Below are positions 7,938 through 15,280 of a stretch of DNA of 64,000 nt, one piece after another. The translations under genes were made by a program, and so were the position numbers. The first letter of the stretch is position 1; every line of letters starts with the position of its first letter. The stretch spans positions 1 through 64,000 of the forward strand of contig DWYN01000052.1 in assembly GCA_019118645.1 (NCBI GenBank), in the 5' to 3' direction. Source of the DNA: Candidatus Blautia excrementipullorum (GTDB lineage Bacteria > Bacillota > Clostridia > Lachnospirales > Lachnospiraceae). The notes under the pieces were generated by a model. That model made no database searches. It saw only the letters and a program-made list of their open reading frames with translations, and was not told where the DNA came from.

Positions 7938-8856
7938 TAGAAGTTACAGTTACCATATCCCCATCATTTGCAAGAGTTACTGTATGAATCTCATCGTCTG
8001 CATAGTTGTCAGCCAGTGTATAATATTCCTTCACATAATAAGTACCTAATGGCAAGTCGATAGAAATATCAGAATCGTCTCCTTTAAGTCCTATCCACAA
8101 CGTATCTACATTATGCTCCAGTGTGCAATCTTTGTTATTATAAATTCCAAATCCTGTCCCTACTACCGGATCGTTGAAATAAGAAGCTTTACAAACTTTA
8201 ATATTCCCGTGTGGTTTCGCCGTAGGTCCTACAGAGTTTACAACAACAGTCTCTCCGTCTTCCTTGAGAGTTACTGAATAAATATCCTCATCCGGGACAT
8301 TGCCGTCTAAGGTATAACATTCTTTCACATAATAAGTTCCAAATGGCAGGTCTACCGAGGTATCTCCATTACCACCGTCAAGTCCCATCCATAGCGTATC
8401 CACGTTATGTTCCAGAGCGCAATAGATCCCAAAACCTGTCCCTACTACCGGATCGTTAAAATAGGTGGATTTGACTACCCGGATATTCCCATGGGGTTCT
8501 GTTGTCGGCTCCACGGAATTTACAACTGCCATCTGCCCATTTTGGGTTAGCTTGACCATATAAACCTCTTCATCTAGCTCATAACCTTCCGGCGCATAGA
8601 ATTCTTTCACATAATATGTACCGAGCGGCAGGTTTGACGCTACATCATAATTTTTTCCTACTGTTCCAATCCATAACGCGCCCACCGCCTGTGTGCAGGC
8701 TTTATCCGTGTAAACTCCGTATCCGGCGCCTATTACTGAAGGTGTAAAATAAGAAGTCTTCATCACTTTGATACTTCCTCTTGCTGCCAAAGGCATGGCA
8801 GTTGGATTAGATACTGATTCTGATGCTAGTGTAGATGGTGTAATCTTTTTCTTCAT
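7837..8856 (-). CDS. SpaA/prealbumin-like repeat protein (5' part of a frameshifted gene)
   Basis: 339 residues from an ATG at 8856 with GGAG 10 bp upstream; the open frame extends further but without a ribosome binding site. Contains tandem repeats of about 85-95 residues, each with a GxGYGVY/GTGFGIY strand, a W(I/M)G segment, LPxGTYYVKE and a closing VVNS/TVTS strand, followed by PHGNI(K/R)V as the start of the next repeat. This is the SpaA/Cna-B type prealbumin fold. There is no obvious signal peptide or sortase motif. In frame, the repeat series breaks off after IAPTKK into unrelated sequence, while the next repeat continues in the +1 frame: a frameshift at the A7 tract (7920-7926). It sits beyond the late-operon terminator, so a cargo or surface role is more likely than a virion role, though a fibre is possible. 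Confidence 0.75.
   Translation of the reverse strand: MKKKITPSTLASESVSNPTAMPLAARGSIKVMKTSYFTPSVIGAGYGVYTDKACTQAVGALWIGTVGKNYDVASNLPLGTYYVKEFYAPEGYELDEEVYMVKLTQNGQMAVVNSVEPTTEPHGNIRVVKSTYFNDPVVGTGFGIYCALEHNVDTLWMGLDGGNGDTSVDLPFGTYYVKECYTLDGNVPDEDIYSVTLKEDGETVVVNSVGPTAKPHGNIKVCKASYFNDPVVGTGFGIYNNKDCTLEHNVDTLWIGLKGDDSDISIDLPLGTYYVKEYYTLADNYADDEIHTVTLANDGDMVTVTSIAPTKKRSWKCQGCKEIKLICPRNWRRIRNIQR
7920..7926 (-). other. A7 homopolymer at the frameshift between SpaA-repeat and SGNH parts
   Basis: The minus strand reads ACG followed by seven A residues, then GATCAT. With six A residues the frame continues as TKKDHGNVKVV, restoring the repeat. It could be a mutation, sequencing or assembly error, phase-variable slippage, or transcriptional slippage. 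A -1 ribosomal shift does not restore the frame (it reaches a stop after eight codons). Confidence 0.75.
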
Positions 8857-8986
8857 AATTTGTATCTCCTTTTCTTTTCGTTGTATTTTATTCATTCTTG
8901 CTTTTGTCGTGGTATGTTCCACGTAGTTAGCGCTGCGAAGGAAGTTTTATCTGGCTCTATCTTTATGTAGAAGTTTTCTTACAAAG

Positions 8987-9640
8987 TTACACCGCTATTT
9001 TTGTGGTGTTGTTTTTCTGTATGAACTCCTTTATCTGATCATATCCCCAGCCGCAGTCTACAAGTCCGCTTACAAGGCGTTCCATAGACTGAACTGCCCT
9101 TATCTCTTCTTCAGACAGATGGTCTCTCAAATTTTCGGTGGCGCTAATCCCCAAATCTTCCCTTAGCTGCTTCGCATTCTTGCCGAAGAGGACTTTATAA
9201 ATGCAGTTCGTATAAGTAGAATAAGCATGCCCATGCATACGCCCGTTTTCCGTGGACTGTTGTAATGCCTTTGTAAGAGACTGCCTGACTGCAATCCCCT
9301 TCTCCCGCTCAATCAGCTTGCCCTGCAATGCTTTCTCCATTGCGTTGAACTGCTTGATATACGCTATTTTAAACTGCATAGCCTTTTCTCCCGTGTAACC
9401 CATCACCAACAGAGTAAATCCATCTCTTGTCATAAGATACATAGGATTCATTTTTCCGTTTGATGCTTTGTAAGAATCTAAATAGAATAGAGCGGAAAAT
9501 TCCGCTGTACTTATAACTGACTCTATATTTCTTATAGATTCCATCACATCCCGGTGATTTTTCTCAAATGTCTCTGCTACGTCCAGACTGCTTACTACTG
9601 TCATTTCTGTTTTGCTGATTCTTTTTACTTCTACTAACAT
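8987..9640 (-). CDS. Rha family phage regulatory protein
   Basis: 217 residues. The N-terminal half matches the pRha domain (VVSSLDVAETFEKNHRDVMESIRNIE, then YLMTRDGFTLLVMGYTGEKAMQFKIAYIKQFNAME), a DNA-binding-type module common in phage antirepressor/regulator proteins. The C-terminal half is an unassigned helical domain. Start at ATG 9640 with AAGGAT upstream. It lies immediately after the late-operon terminator (9700-9731), so it is probably transcribed separately from the lysis genes. Target unknown. Confidence 0.8.
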   Translation of the reverse strand: MLVEVKRISKTEMTVVSSLDVAETFEKNHRDVMESIRNIESVISTAEFSALFYLDSYKASNGKMNPMYLMTRDGFTLLVMGYTGEKAMQFKIAYIKQFNAMEKALQGKLIEREKGIAVRQSLTKALQQSTENGRMHGHAYSTYTNCIYKVLFGKNAKQLREDLGISATENLRDHLSEEEIRAVQSMERLVSGLVDCGWGYDQIKEFIQKNNTTKIAV

Positions 9641-9699
9641 AATTTCAATCCTTTCTGTTGAATTTTTCTATAATCAATATGTCATTTCTTTTTCGGCAT

Positions 9700-9731
9700 A
9701 AAAATAAGGCGCAACTCTATGTCACGCCTTA
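9700..9731 (-). terminator. Late operon terminator after the endolysin gene
   Basis: Minus strand: TAAGGCG, 13-nt loop, CGCCTTA followed by TTTTT, about 20-50 bp after the endolysin stop. Confidence 0.75.
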
Positions 9732-9750
9732 CCTTTATATATTTTTTTGT

Positions 9751-11181
9751 TTACAGTGCGATCAGGTCTTTCCAGGTCGCCGGTCCGCAGATCCCGTCCA
9801 CTTCCAGATAACCGTTACGGGATTTCTGGTACCGTGTCAGCGCATAAATGGTATTTGTCCCTGCGCTCCGGTCAAGCTCCAGCTCTTTCCCGTCTTTTCC
9901 TTTGAATCCTCTCGCTTTCAGGATCTCCTGCAGCAATAATACAGATAATCCTGTGCTTCCTGTCTGCACGGTCTGTGTCTCAAACATATAATTCCCTCCT
10001 GTAGTTGGTGTATTCGGTTTTTCAGTTGGTGTATCTGATCCGGCTACAATGCTGTAGTCGGGCCGGCAGAACTTTGTCCCTGGGAGCTGGCTGTTATAAT
10101 AGCTCTTCGCGCACACGCCGCCTCCGTTCTCAATGATTCCGGAAGCTCCCGAGGTATTGCCTTCGATCGTCCAGAACCGTTCCCCGGATACTTTTGTGAC
10201 GATTCCGGTATGTGCAAATGTGCCATTCCGGTAAAAGATCACGATATCGCCTACCTGCGGGTTTGCGTATTTGGTGAACAGACTTCCAAGAGTCGGGCAG
10301 TACACATAAGGCCAGTGCTTGAGAAGTTTCTTCGCATTGTCCAGGCCGAAAGCCTTCATGAAGCACCAGCTCACAAAATCCGCACACCAGGGCTGCCCCT
10401 GATATTGTGGGTATGTATCACGCCAGTATTTCGTGTAATTGTTGGATCCAGCATTGGCTGTCTTGCTGTCAAGCTGGCTGTTTGACCTCTTTTCCAGATA
10501 TCCGATCTCTTCTTCGGCAATACCGATCACAGCCTGGATCGCTTCATCCTTCGTTATGCCTGTAGCCTCCTCTTTTCCATCATCTGATCCATAATCCTTG
10601 TAGAATACATCCCTATCTACATATCCGGAGATTCCCGGTATTGTTGCCTTACTGCTGTACTGCCAACCCACCCCGAAATCCGGCCGGAGACGCTCCTGAA
10701 GCCATCCGTCATCATTGGCCGGATACCGGGCAATCCACAGATCATACTTTTTCAGAGTGTCCGTCAGGGCATTGTTATACCAATCGACATTACAATAAAT
10801 GCCGCCTTTGTATCCTGCGGCCTGGATCTTGTCAAGGAAAGCCACTGCAATCTTTTCTATGGCAGATTTTCCAAGGCTGCGCTGTTCTGACCATTCCAGG
10901 TCGTAAAACACCGGGAACTGGAGTTTCCGGCCATTCAACACCTTCAGAACTGCTTCTGCTTCTTCCTGTGCCTGAACCGTTGTCTTTGCGTAAGAGTACT
11001 TATATACTCCTACCGGGATCCCATACTGCTCACATCCCGCAAAGTTGCGCTCAAATTTGCCGTCAGTCACGTTCCCGGCCTCTGTGATCCGGAGCAAAGC
11101 AAACCCCATTCCATAATCCGCGACAGTTTTCCAGTCAATGTTTCCCTGCCATGCAGAGACGTCTATTCCTTTTATTTCCAT
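9751..11181 (-). CDS. Endolysin: GH25 muramidase + CHAP + peptidoglycan-binding domain
   Basis: 476 residues with two catalytic modules. GH25 lysozyme at about 1-200 (GIDVSAWQG start, acidic residues D7, D94 and E96 in FYDLEW) cuts the glycan chain. A CHAP domain at about 210-375, with nucleophile C266 in WCADFVSWC and H324 in FAHTGIV, should act as amidase or endopeptidase. After a threonine/proline linker comes a peptidoglycan-binding type 1 domain (about 395-476; TGLSVLLLQEILKARGF...VDGICGPATW). There is no signal peptide, so export depends on the adjacent holin 32 bp upstream. Carrying both glycosidase and peptide-cleaving domains is less common than single-domain phage lysins. Confidence 0.93.
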   Translation of the reverse strand: MEIKGIDVSAWQGNIDWKTVADYGMGFALLRITEAGNVTDGKFERNFAGCEQYGIPVGVYKYSYAKTTVQAQEEAEAVLKVLNGRKLQFPVFYDLEWSEQRSLGKSAIEKIAVAFLDKIQAAGYKGGIYCNVDWYNNALTDTLKKYDLWIARYPANDDGWLQERLRPDFGVGWQYSSKATIPGISGYVDRDVFYKDYGSDDGKEEATGITKDEAIQAVIGIAEEEIGYLEKRSNSQLDSKTANAGSNNYTKYWRDTYPQYQGQPWCADFVSWCFMKAFGLDNAKKLLKHWPYVYCPTLGSLFTKYANPQVGDIVIFYRNGTFAHTGIVTKVSGERFWTIEGNTSGASGIIENGGGVCAKSYYNSQLPGTKFCRPDYSIVAGSDTPTEKPNTPTTGGNYMFETQTVQTGSTGLSVLLLQEILKARGFKGKDGKELELDRSAGTNTIYALTRYQKSRNGYLEVDGICGPATWKDLIAL

Positions 11182-11213
11182 AGTGGTCCCTCCGTTTTAA
11201 AAAAAGAGAACGA

Positions 11214-11663
11214 TCACTCGTCCTCTGAATCTTTATTGATTGCCTTGTCTGCCACTTCCAAGCCTTTTACTAACACCTGCGGTACATTAAATCCTGCCTC
11301 TACGAAGTTTTCGCATATGGACCGGATCTCGTTGACCAGCAAAGAAGCAAGCACAAACCACCCTAACAGGACTGTGATCTGTAAATCGATGCTCAGTACT
11401 TTTCCAATCTCTATAAATACTACACTCGCGCCAAAAGCTACGCCGATCATAAGCCAATACCCAAGTTTTTTCAGGGCGCCCTGCCATCCCTTGACGCTAT
11501 TTTCTTTTCCGGCAATGCGGGACTTCATCCATCCTGTGATCCAGTCGATCACATTAAATGCCAGAAATAGAGCAAACAGGATCCAATGCTCACCCAAAAT
11601 ATAGGACAGCAGCGCTACAACGCCTCCTACAATTGCGTTATATGTATCAATGATTTTTTCCAT
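11214..11663 (-). CDS. Phage holin (toxin secretion/phage lysis holin family)
   Basis: 149 residues with about three or four hydrophobic segments (11-25, 28-46, 69-88, 97-112) and an acidic C-terminus. The AFNVIDWITGWMKS segment and overall size match the Cph1/TcdE-type holin family. It lies directly upstream of the endolysin gene. It should form the membrane lesion that releases the endolysin. Confidence 0.88.
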   Translation of the reverse strand: MEKIIDTYNAIVGGVVALLSYILGEHWILFALFLAFNVIDWITGWMKSRIAGKENSVKGWQGALKKLGYWLMIGVAFGASVVFIEIGKVLSIDLQITVLLGWFVLASLLVNEIRSICENFVEAGFNVPQVLVKGLEVADKAINKDSEDE

Positions 11664-11694
11664 GTTTAACCTTCCTTTCTTTGCGCCGGCGCAA

Positions 11695-12411
11695 TTACTC
11701 CACTATCTCAAAGTACTGCCCGATAAGCTGACTTGGAGTGTACTGCAGGATGATCTTCTGTCCGTACATGGATTCCGGATCCGGGACTCCGCCTCGCTTA
11801 CAAATATAAAGCTTATCGCCTTCGGAATAATACTTTCCGTACTCATACTCCATGTTGGCCACTGCAGGAATCGGATCTTCCGGCGTGCCGGCATGTGCTT
11901 CGTTGATGTGGGTGTAGAGACTTTCCGTTCCTAATCCCGGCCTGTACTGGGCCTGGAAGGTTACATTGTCCTGGGCGGTCTTATACAGATCGTCCCCGTC
12001 CCGGAACCGGTATCCCTGCTTTTCCGCTGTGTATCCCGCTGACGCCAGTTCGTCAAATGTAGGATACAGCCCCTTTACGGTCAGCGCCTGCTCATCCGTC
12101 AGGTAAGCAATGGCTACAGTCACTGTGTCCTGCTGTTTTTCCTCCTCCGTCAGCTCCCGCAGGCCAAAAGTCACCTGCAGGCATGCGGAGTCCTGGGTGA
12201 CACAGAAATTTGGCTGCCGCAGTGCCATGTTTACATAATCTCCCATCGGCTGATCGTCTATCTCGTACTGGACTGTTTTTAAATTTTCTTTTGTGAGTTT
12301 CCCTGCCAGATCTGCAAGCGCTGTGTAATCTTGTACCTGTGTTGTGATATTCCCGATCCCGGATGTCCGCACTTCCAGTTCTGTTCCGTCTTTTAAGATT
12401 AATTTTTCCAT
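11695..12411 (-). CDS. Phage distal protein, possible carbohydrate-binding C-terminus
   Basis: 238 residues, unassigned. The last about 65 residues (EDPIPAVANMEYEYGKYYSEGDKLYICKRGG...IGQYFEIV) resemble a chitin-binding type 3/CBM5-like module: aromatic-rich, with the YEYGKYYSEGDKLY signature. The N-terminal part begins LKDGTELEV and is predicted mixed beta. Position between fibre-type genes and the holin fits a receptor-binding accessory or a lysis-adjacent structural protein. Function not established. Confidence 0.6.
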   Translation of the reverse strand: MEKLILKDGTELEVRTSGIGNITTQVQDYTALADLAGKLTKENLKTVQYEIDDQPMGDYVNMALRQPNFCVTQDSACLQVTFGLRELTEEEKQQDTVTVAIAYLTDEQALTVKGLYPTFDELASAGYTAEKQGYRFRDGDDLYKTAQDNVTFQAQYRPGLGTESLYTHINEAHAGTPEDPIPAVANMEYEYGKYYSEGDKLYICKRGGVPDPESMYGQKIILQYTPSQLIGQYFEIVE

Positions 12412-12462
12412 TTTTGATCCTTTCTTGTTTTACAATGTCCAAAGCTTCTCCATGGTGCAGCC

Positions 12463-12978
12463 TCAGGCATTTGCCAGTGCCAATACCACAAAAGTAGCAT
12501 TTCCGCTGTGTGCGCCGCTGCTCGTATTCAGGAACGTGCATGATAAGGTAGTCCCGCTTATCTCTACTGTCGTCGGGGTAAGCCAGCCATGCTGTTTTAA
12601 AACGGCAAAATACTGTTCCGCTCCAGGGACAGGGTTAAAGTTTGCCGATGCGGTAGACTGACCGTTTACTTCGGCGCTAGGGGCGCTCATCCACACCTCC
12701 TGTATTCCCAATAACTTAAGGTTTCCGATCTTTGCGCTTAGCGCATTCACCTGGTCCTGGAGCAATTTCCCCTGCTTTGCTGTCAGGCCATATCCCGTCT
12801 CTGTAGACGCACAGCTATCTACAAACAGCAGACTCCGCAGCTTTGCCAGGATATTGCTCCATTTTATCTTTTTTATTGTATTGCTCCCGCTGGCACCAAA
12901 TAGATATACATCGGTATCTGCGGGCTCTGTATTTTCGCTTAGATTTTCCACCTTTTTGGTGGTAATTTCTTCTGCCAT
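12463..12978 (-). CDS. Putative tail fibre-associated protein
   Basis: 171 residues. The central segment STETGYGLTAKQGKLLQDQVNALSAKI is a pattern often seen at the C-terminal side of phage fibres, where short helices trimerise; the C-terminal 80 residues look beta-rich. In the late operon between small Ig-like genes and the CBM-like gene. Assignment rests on context and this motif. Confidence 0.6.
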   Translation of the reverse strand: MAEEITTKKVENLSENTEPADTDVYLFGASGSNTIKKIKWSNILAKLRSLLFVDSCASTETGYGLTAKQGKLLQDQVNALSAKIGNLKLLGIQEVWMSAPSAEVNGQSTASANFNPVPGAEQYFAVLKQHGWLTPTTVEISGTTLSCTFLNTSSGAHSGNATFVVLALANA

Positions 12979-12988
12979 CTTCTCCTCC

Positions 12989-13231
12989 TTAATCCGTCTC
13001 TATCATCGCTCCGTCATTGTCTGCAATGGGGATGTTATCTGCGTCTGCGATTACCAATACTCCTTCCGGGACTTGGATGAGGGCCCCGTCTCCGTCTGCG
13101 ATCAAGGAGCCGTCTCCGTCCGCAAGCACGGCATAACGGTCCCTGATCTCCACGGAGATAAGGTATTGCTGTCCGGTATTCACCGGGTTCGGCGTCAGTG
13201 ATGCGCCTGCAATATAAATATCCGCAGCCAT
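12989..13231 (-). CDS. Small phage protein with ADGDG repeats
   Basis: 80 residues, start overlapping the stop of the upstream gene (TGATG). N-terminus ASLTPNPVNTGQQYLISVEI resembles the Ig-like strand also found at the end of the 13815-14705 protein. The remainder has near-repeats AVLADGDGSLIADGDGALI and ADADNIPIADNDGAMI, suggesting a short beta-solenoid or metal-binding turn array. No known function. Confidence 0.6.
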   Translation of the reverse strand: MAADIYIAGASLTPNPVNTGQQYLISVEIRDRYAVLADGDGSLIADGDGALIQVPEGVLVIADADNIPIADNDGAMIETD

Positions 13232-13536
13232 CAGTTGACCCTCAGCCTTATCACATCGATCCAGGTCTCATCCCCAACCTGATAAATAAATTTAAACCGG
13301 TATCTGCCGGTTTCTTCCGGTTTGATCAGTGCGTCAAGGGTATGATCCTGGACGGTACAGTCTCCTTCCGACTCCTTTACAACACACTCGCCGTAGCCTT
13401 TTTCCCGGTACAGTTCCCACCTTGCAGAGCGGATCTGGAAGGGGATATCCTGGCCGCAGACCGGTTTTACCGTCCCTCTGATATGGATCTCCTCTCCTAT
13501 ATCAATATAAATATCAGATACATACCTGATGCTCAA
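13231..13536 (-). CDS. Conserved-type phage baseplate/fibre hypothetical protein
   Basis: 101 residues, predicted beta-sandwich (EIHIRGTVKP...RYRFKFIYQVGDETWIDVIRLRVN). Start overlaps the upstream gene by 23 bp and its stop overlaps the next start, typical of a coupled structural set. Not recognised beyond that. Confidence 0.6.
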   Translation of the reverse strand: MSIRYVSDIYIDIGEEIHIRGTVKPVCGQDIPFQIRSARWELYREKGYGECVVKESEGDCTVQDHTLDALIKPEETGRYRFKFIYQVGDETWIDVIRLRVN

Positions 13537-13813
13537 TCGTAAAACCTCCTTCCGCCAGCCCGTCCAAGAATCCGCCTATGGAGGCGTCTGCCTCGTAGCC
13601 CCTGTCAAGGATCTGGATCCTCATTTCGTGTCCGCTGACTGCAAACAGCATTTTGCAAAAATAGGACACATTCCCAGCCATGTCTTCCGCATACAGGTCA
13701 ACGGCGTATTCCCCGGACAGGTTCGGGGGAACCCTTGCTGTCCATCGGTTCCCCTCTGCCCATTCAAAGAGTATCCTTACGCCGTTGGCTGTACCGGACA
13801 CTCTGCGTACCAT
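13514..13813 (-). CDS. Small Ig-like phage structural protein
   Basis: 99 residues. GEYAVDLYAEDMAGNVSYF matches the closing strands of bacterial Ig-like (Big) domains, the same pattern as in the larger neighbour upstream (VQITAEDMAGN). Probably part of the host-binding tip. It lies 1 bp from the upstream stop. Confidence 0.6.
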   Translation of the reverse strand: MVRRVSGTANGVRILFEWAEGNRWTARVPPNLSGEYAVDLYAEDMAGNVSYFCKMLFAVSGHEMRIQILDRGYEADASIGGFLDGLAEGGFTIEHQVCI

Positions 13814-13814
13814 A

Positions 13815-14705
13815 TCAGTCCTCGATCTCGACAGAGATCGTAAACGGCTGGCTTGCGTCTACTGGGTTCGGTACAAGCTGTACAGAAATGATCTTCGGCG
13901 CTTTTGTATCCAGGTTTAACGTCCTGGTAACAGTCGTCTCCACGCCGGACGCGCTGGTAGCAATAAATTTGACGGTATTCGCTCCCTCGGTTGTCAGTGT
14001 CAGCGTGCCGCTGAATGCGCCCTCGGAGATCTCCACCGTCTGCTCCTCGCCGTCGTTGACGATCACCTTGAGAGTTGCGCCGTCTGTCGTACCACTGAAT
14101 GCCACAGAAGCATTTTTGAACCATCCATTGTCTTCCGGAGTAGTAATGGACAGGTTCGGGGCGGTCGCAAGGACACGGAATGTCAAGGATACGTCAGAGG
14201 ATACATTTCCGTCATTATCGGACGCCCGTACTGTGATCGTATGTTCCCCATCTCCCATCGCTGTCCCTGGCGTGTAGGTGCAGGTGTAGGAGTTCCCGGA
14301 TCCGGATTTGCTGATCGCGCCTTCCACTTCCTCACTGTCGATCAGAAGGACAATGGAATCTGCGTTGACGCCAGAATCGTCGTCTGTAACCGTCCACTTG
14401 ATCTCGGGTTTGCTGTTTGCAGTGAGCTGTCCGGAAGTTGGGGAAACGATAACGCACACCGGGGCAACTTTCTCTTTTACGGTCAACTGCAGAGACGATC
14501 CGATCTCTGCGTCCGTTGCATCTTTTACATCCGAATTACCAGCCATGTCCTCCGCGGTAATCTGGACGCTGTAATAATGCCCGGACTGGTTATAAGACGA
14601 TTTATCCGGGGCTGTCGCCGGGGCTTCCCAGCGCTGTGTCTCGCTGTTGTATGTAAGGTTATAGGTTTGGCCGTTAACGACGGCTTTTACAGTTTTTACA
14701 CTCAT
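13815..14705 (-). CDS. Multi-Ig-like domain tail protein
   Basis: 296 residues built of at least three Ig-like sandwiches: about 1-75 (ITAEDMAGNSDV), 80-180 (VSPTSGQLTANSKPEIKWTVTDDDSGVNADS...GEHTITVRASDNDGNVS), and 185-270 (ITTPEDNGWFKNASVAFSGTTDG). Such domains decorate siphophage tails and often bind cell-surface polysaccharide. Located downstream of the BppU-like gene. Confidence 0.7.
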   Translation of the reverse strand: MSVKTVKAVVNGQTYNLTYNSETQRWEAPATAPDKSSYNQSGHYYSVQITAEDMAGNSDVKDATDAEIGSSLQLTVKEKVAPVCVIVSPTSGQLTANSKPEIKWTVTDDDSGVNADSIVLLIDSEEVEGAISKSGSGNSYTCTYTPGTAMGDGEHTITVRASDNDGNVSSDVSLTFRVLATAPNLSITTPEDNGWFKNASVAFSGTTDGATLKVIVNDGEEQTVEISEGAFSGTLTLTTEGANTVKFIATSASGVETTVTRTLNLDTKAPKIISVQLVPNPVDASQPFTISVEIED

Positions 14706-14717
14706 ATTTTTTCTCCT

Positions 14718-15269
14718 TTATTCTGTTGATATCGCGCTTGATAAAGCGTTTTCGATTTTACCTATTCTTTCCAGTATCGCACCTGTTTCTGACTGATTTA
14801 CGATCTCTTCGCATCTTTCTTTAGCATCTTCTGCCGCCTGTGCAGAATTTGCAGCACTCTGTGCGTATCCCTGGATATCCGCAATTAATTGATCCAGGGG
14901 GCCGTATTCATCGCTGCTTTCTATGGCGCTTTCTGATATAAGGTTCCGTTCCACCCGGAAAACGATCAGGAAGGTGGCAAGGATCTTCTCCCCGGATAGG
15001 ATCTGTAACTGCCCTTCCTGCAGCCCCGCCTCTGCAAACATCTGCGTTGTTGGGTTTACTGTTACTGTATTCCCGGAAATCGTTGCTCCGTTATATACCT
15101 CTTTCCCGGACGGCTTTTTTACAAAGATCCTGGCCTCCGCCCCGGAGGGGACCGTCCAGTCCCGAAAGGTAAAAAGAATAGGGACCGCATTGGTCCCTTG
15201 TACATAATCAATGATCTCCGGCATACCCCGGCTCCTCACCGTGATATCCCTGGTTATTGCTTCCGTCAT
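14718..15269 (-). CDS. BppU family baseplate upper protein
   Basis: 183 residues. The N-terminal 110 residues (TVRSRGMPEIIDYVQGTNAVPILFTFRDW...GQLQILSGEKILATFLIVFRVERNLI) match the BppU N-terminal domain, which anchors host-binding modules to the siphophage baseplate. The rest is a short helical linker (AQSAANSAQAAEDAKERCEEI), so this is a truncated-length BppU lacking a long C-terminal arm; downstream small Ig-like proteins may supply the binding part. Confidence 0.75.
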   Translation of the reverse strand: MTEAITRDITVRSRGMPEIIDYVQGTNAVPILFTFRDWTVPSGAEARIFVKKPSGKEVYNGATISGNTVTVNPTTQMFAEAGLQEGQLQILSGEKILATFLIVFRVERNLISESAIESSDEYGPLDQLIADIQGYAQSAANSAQAAEDAKERCEEIVNQSETGAILERIGKIENALSSAISTE

Positions 15270-15280
15270 CTCATCCCTCC

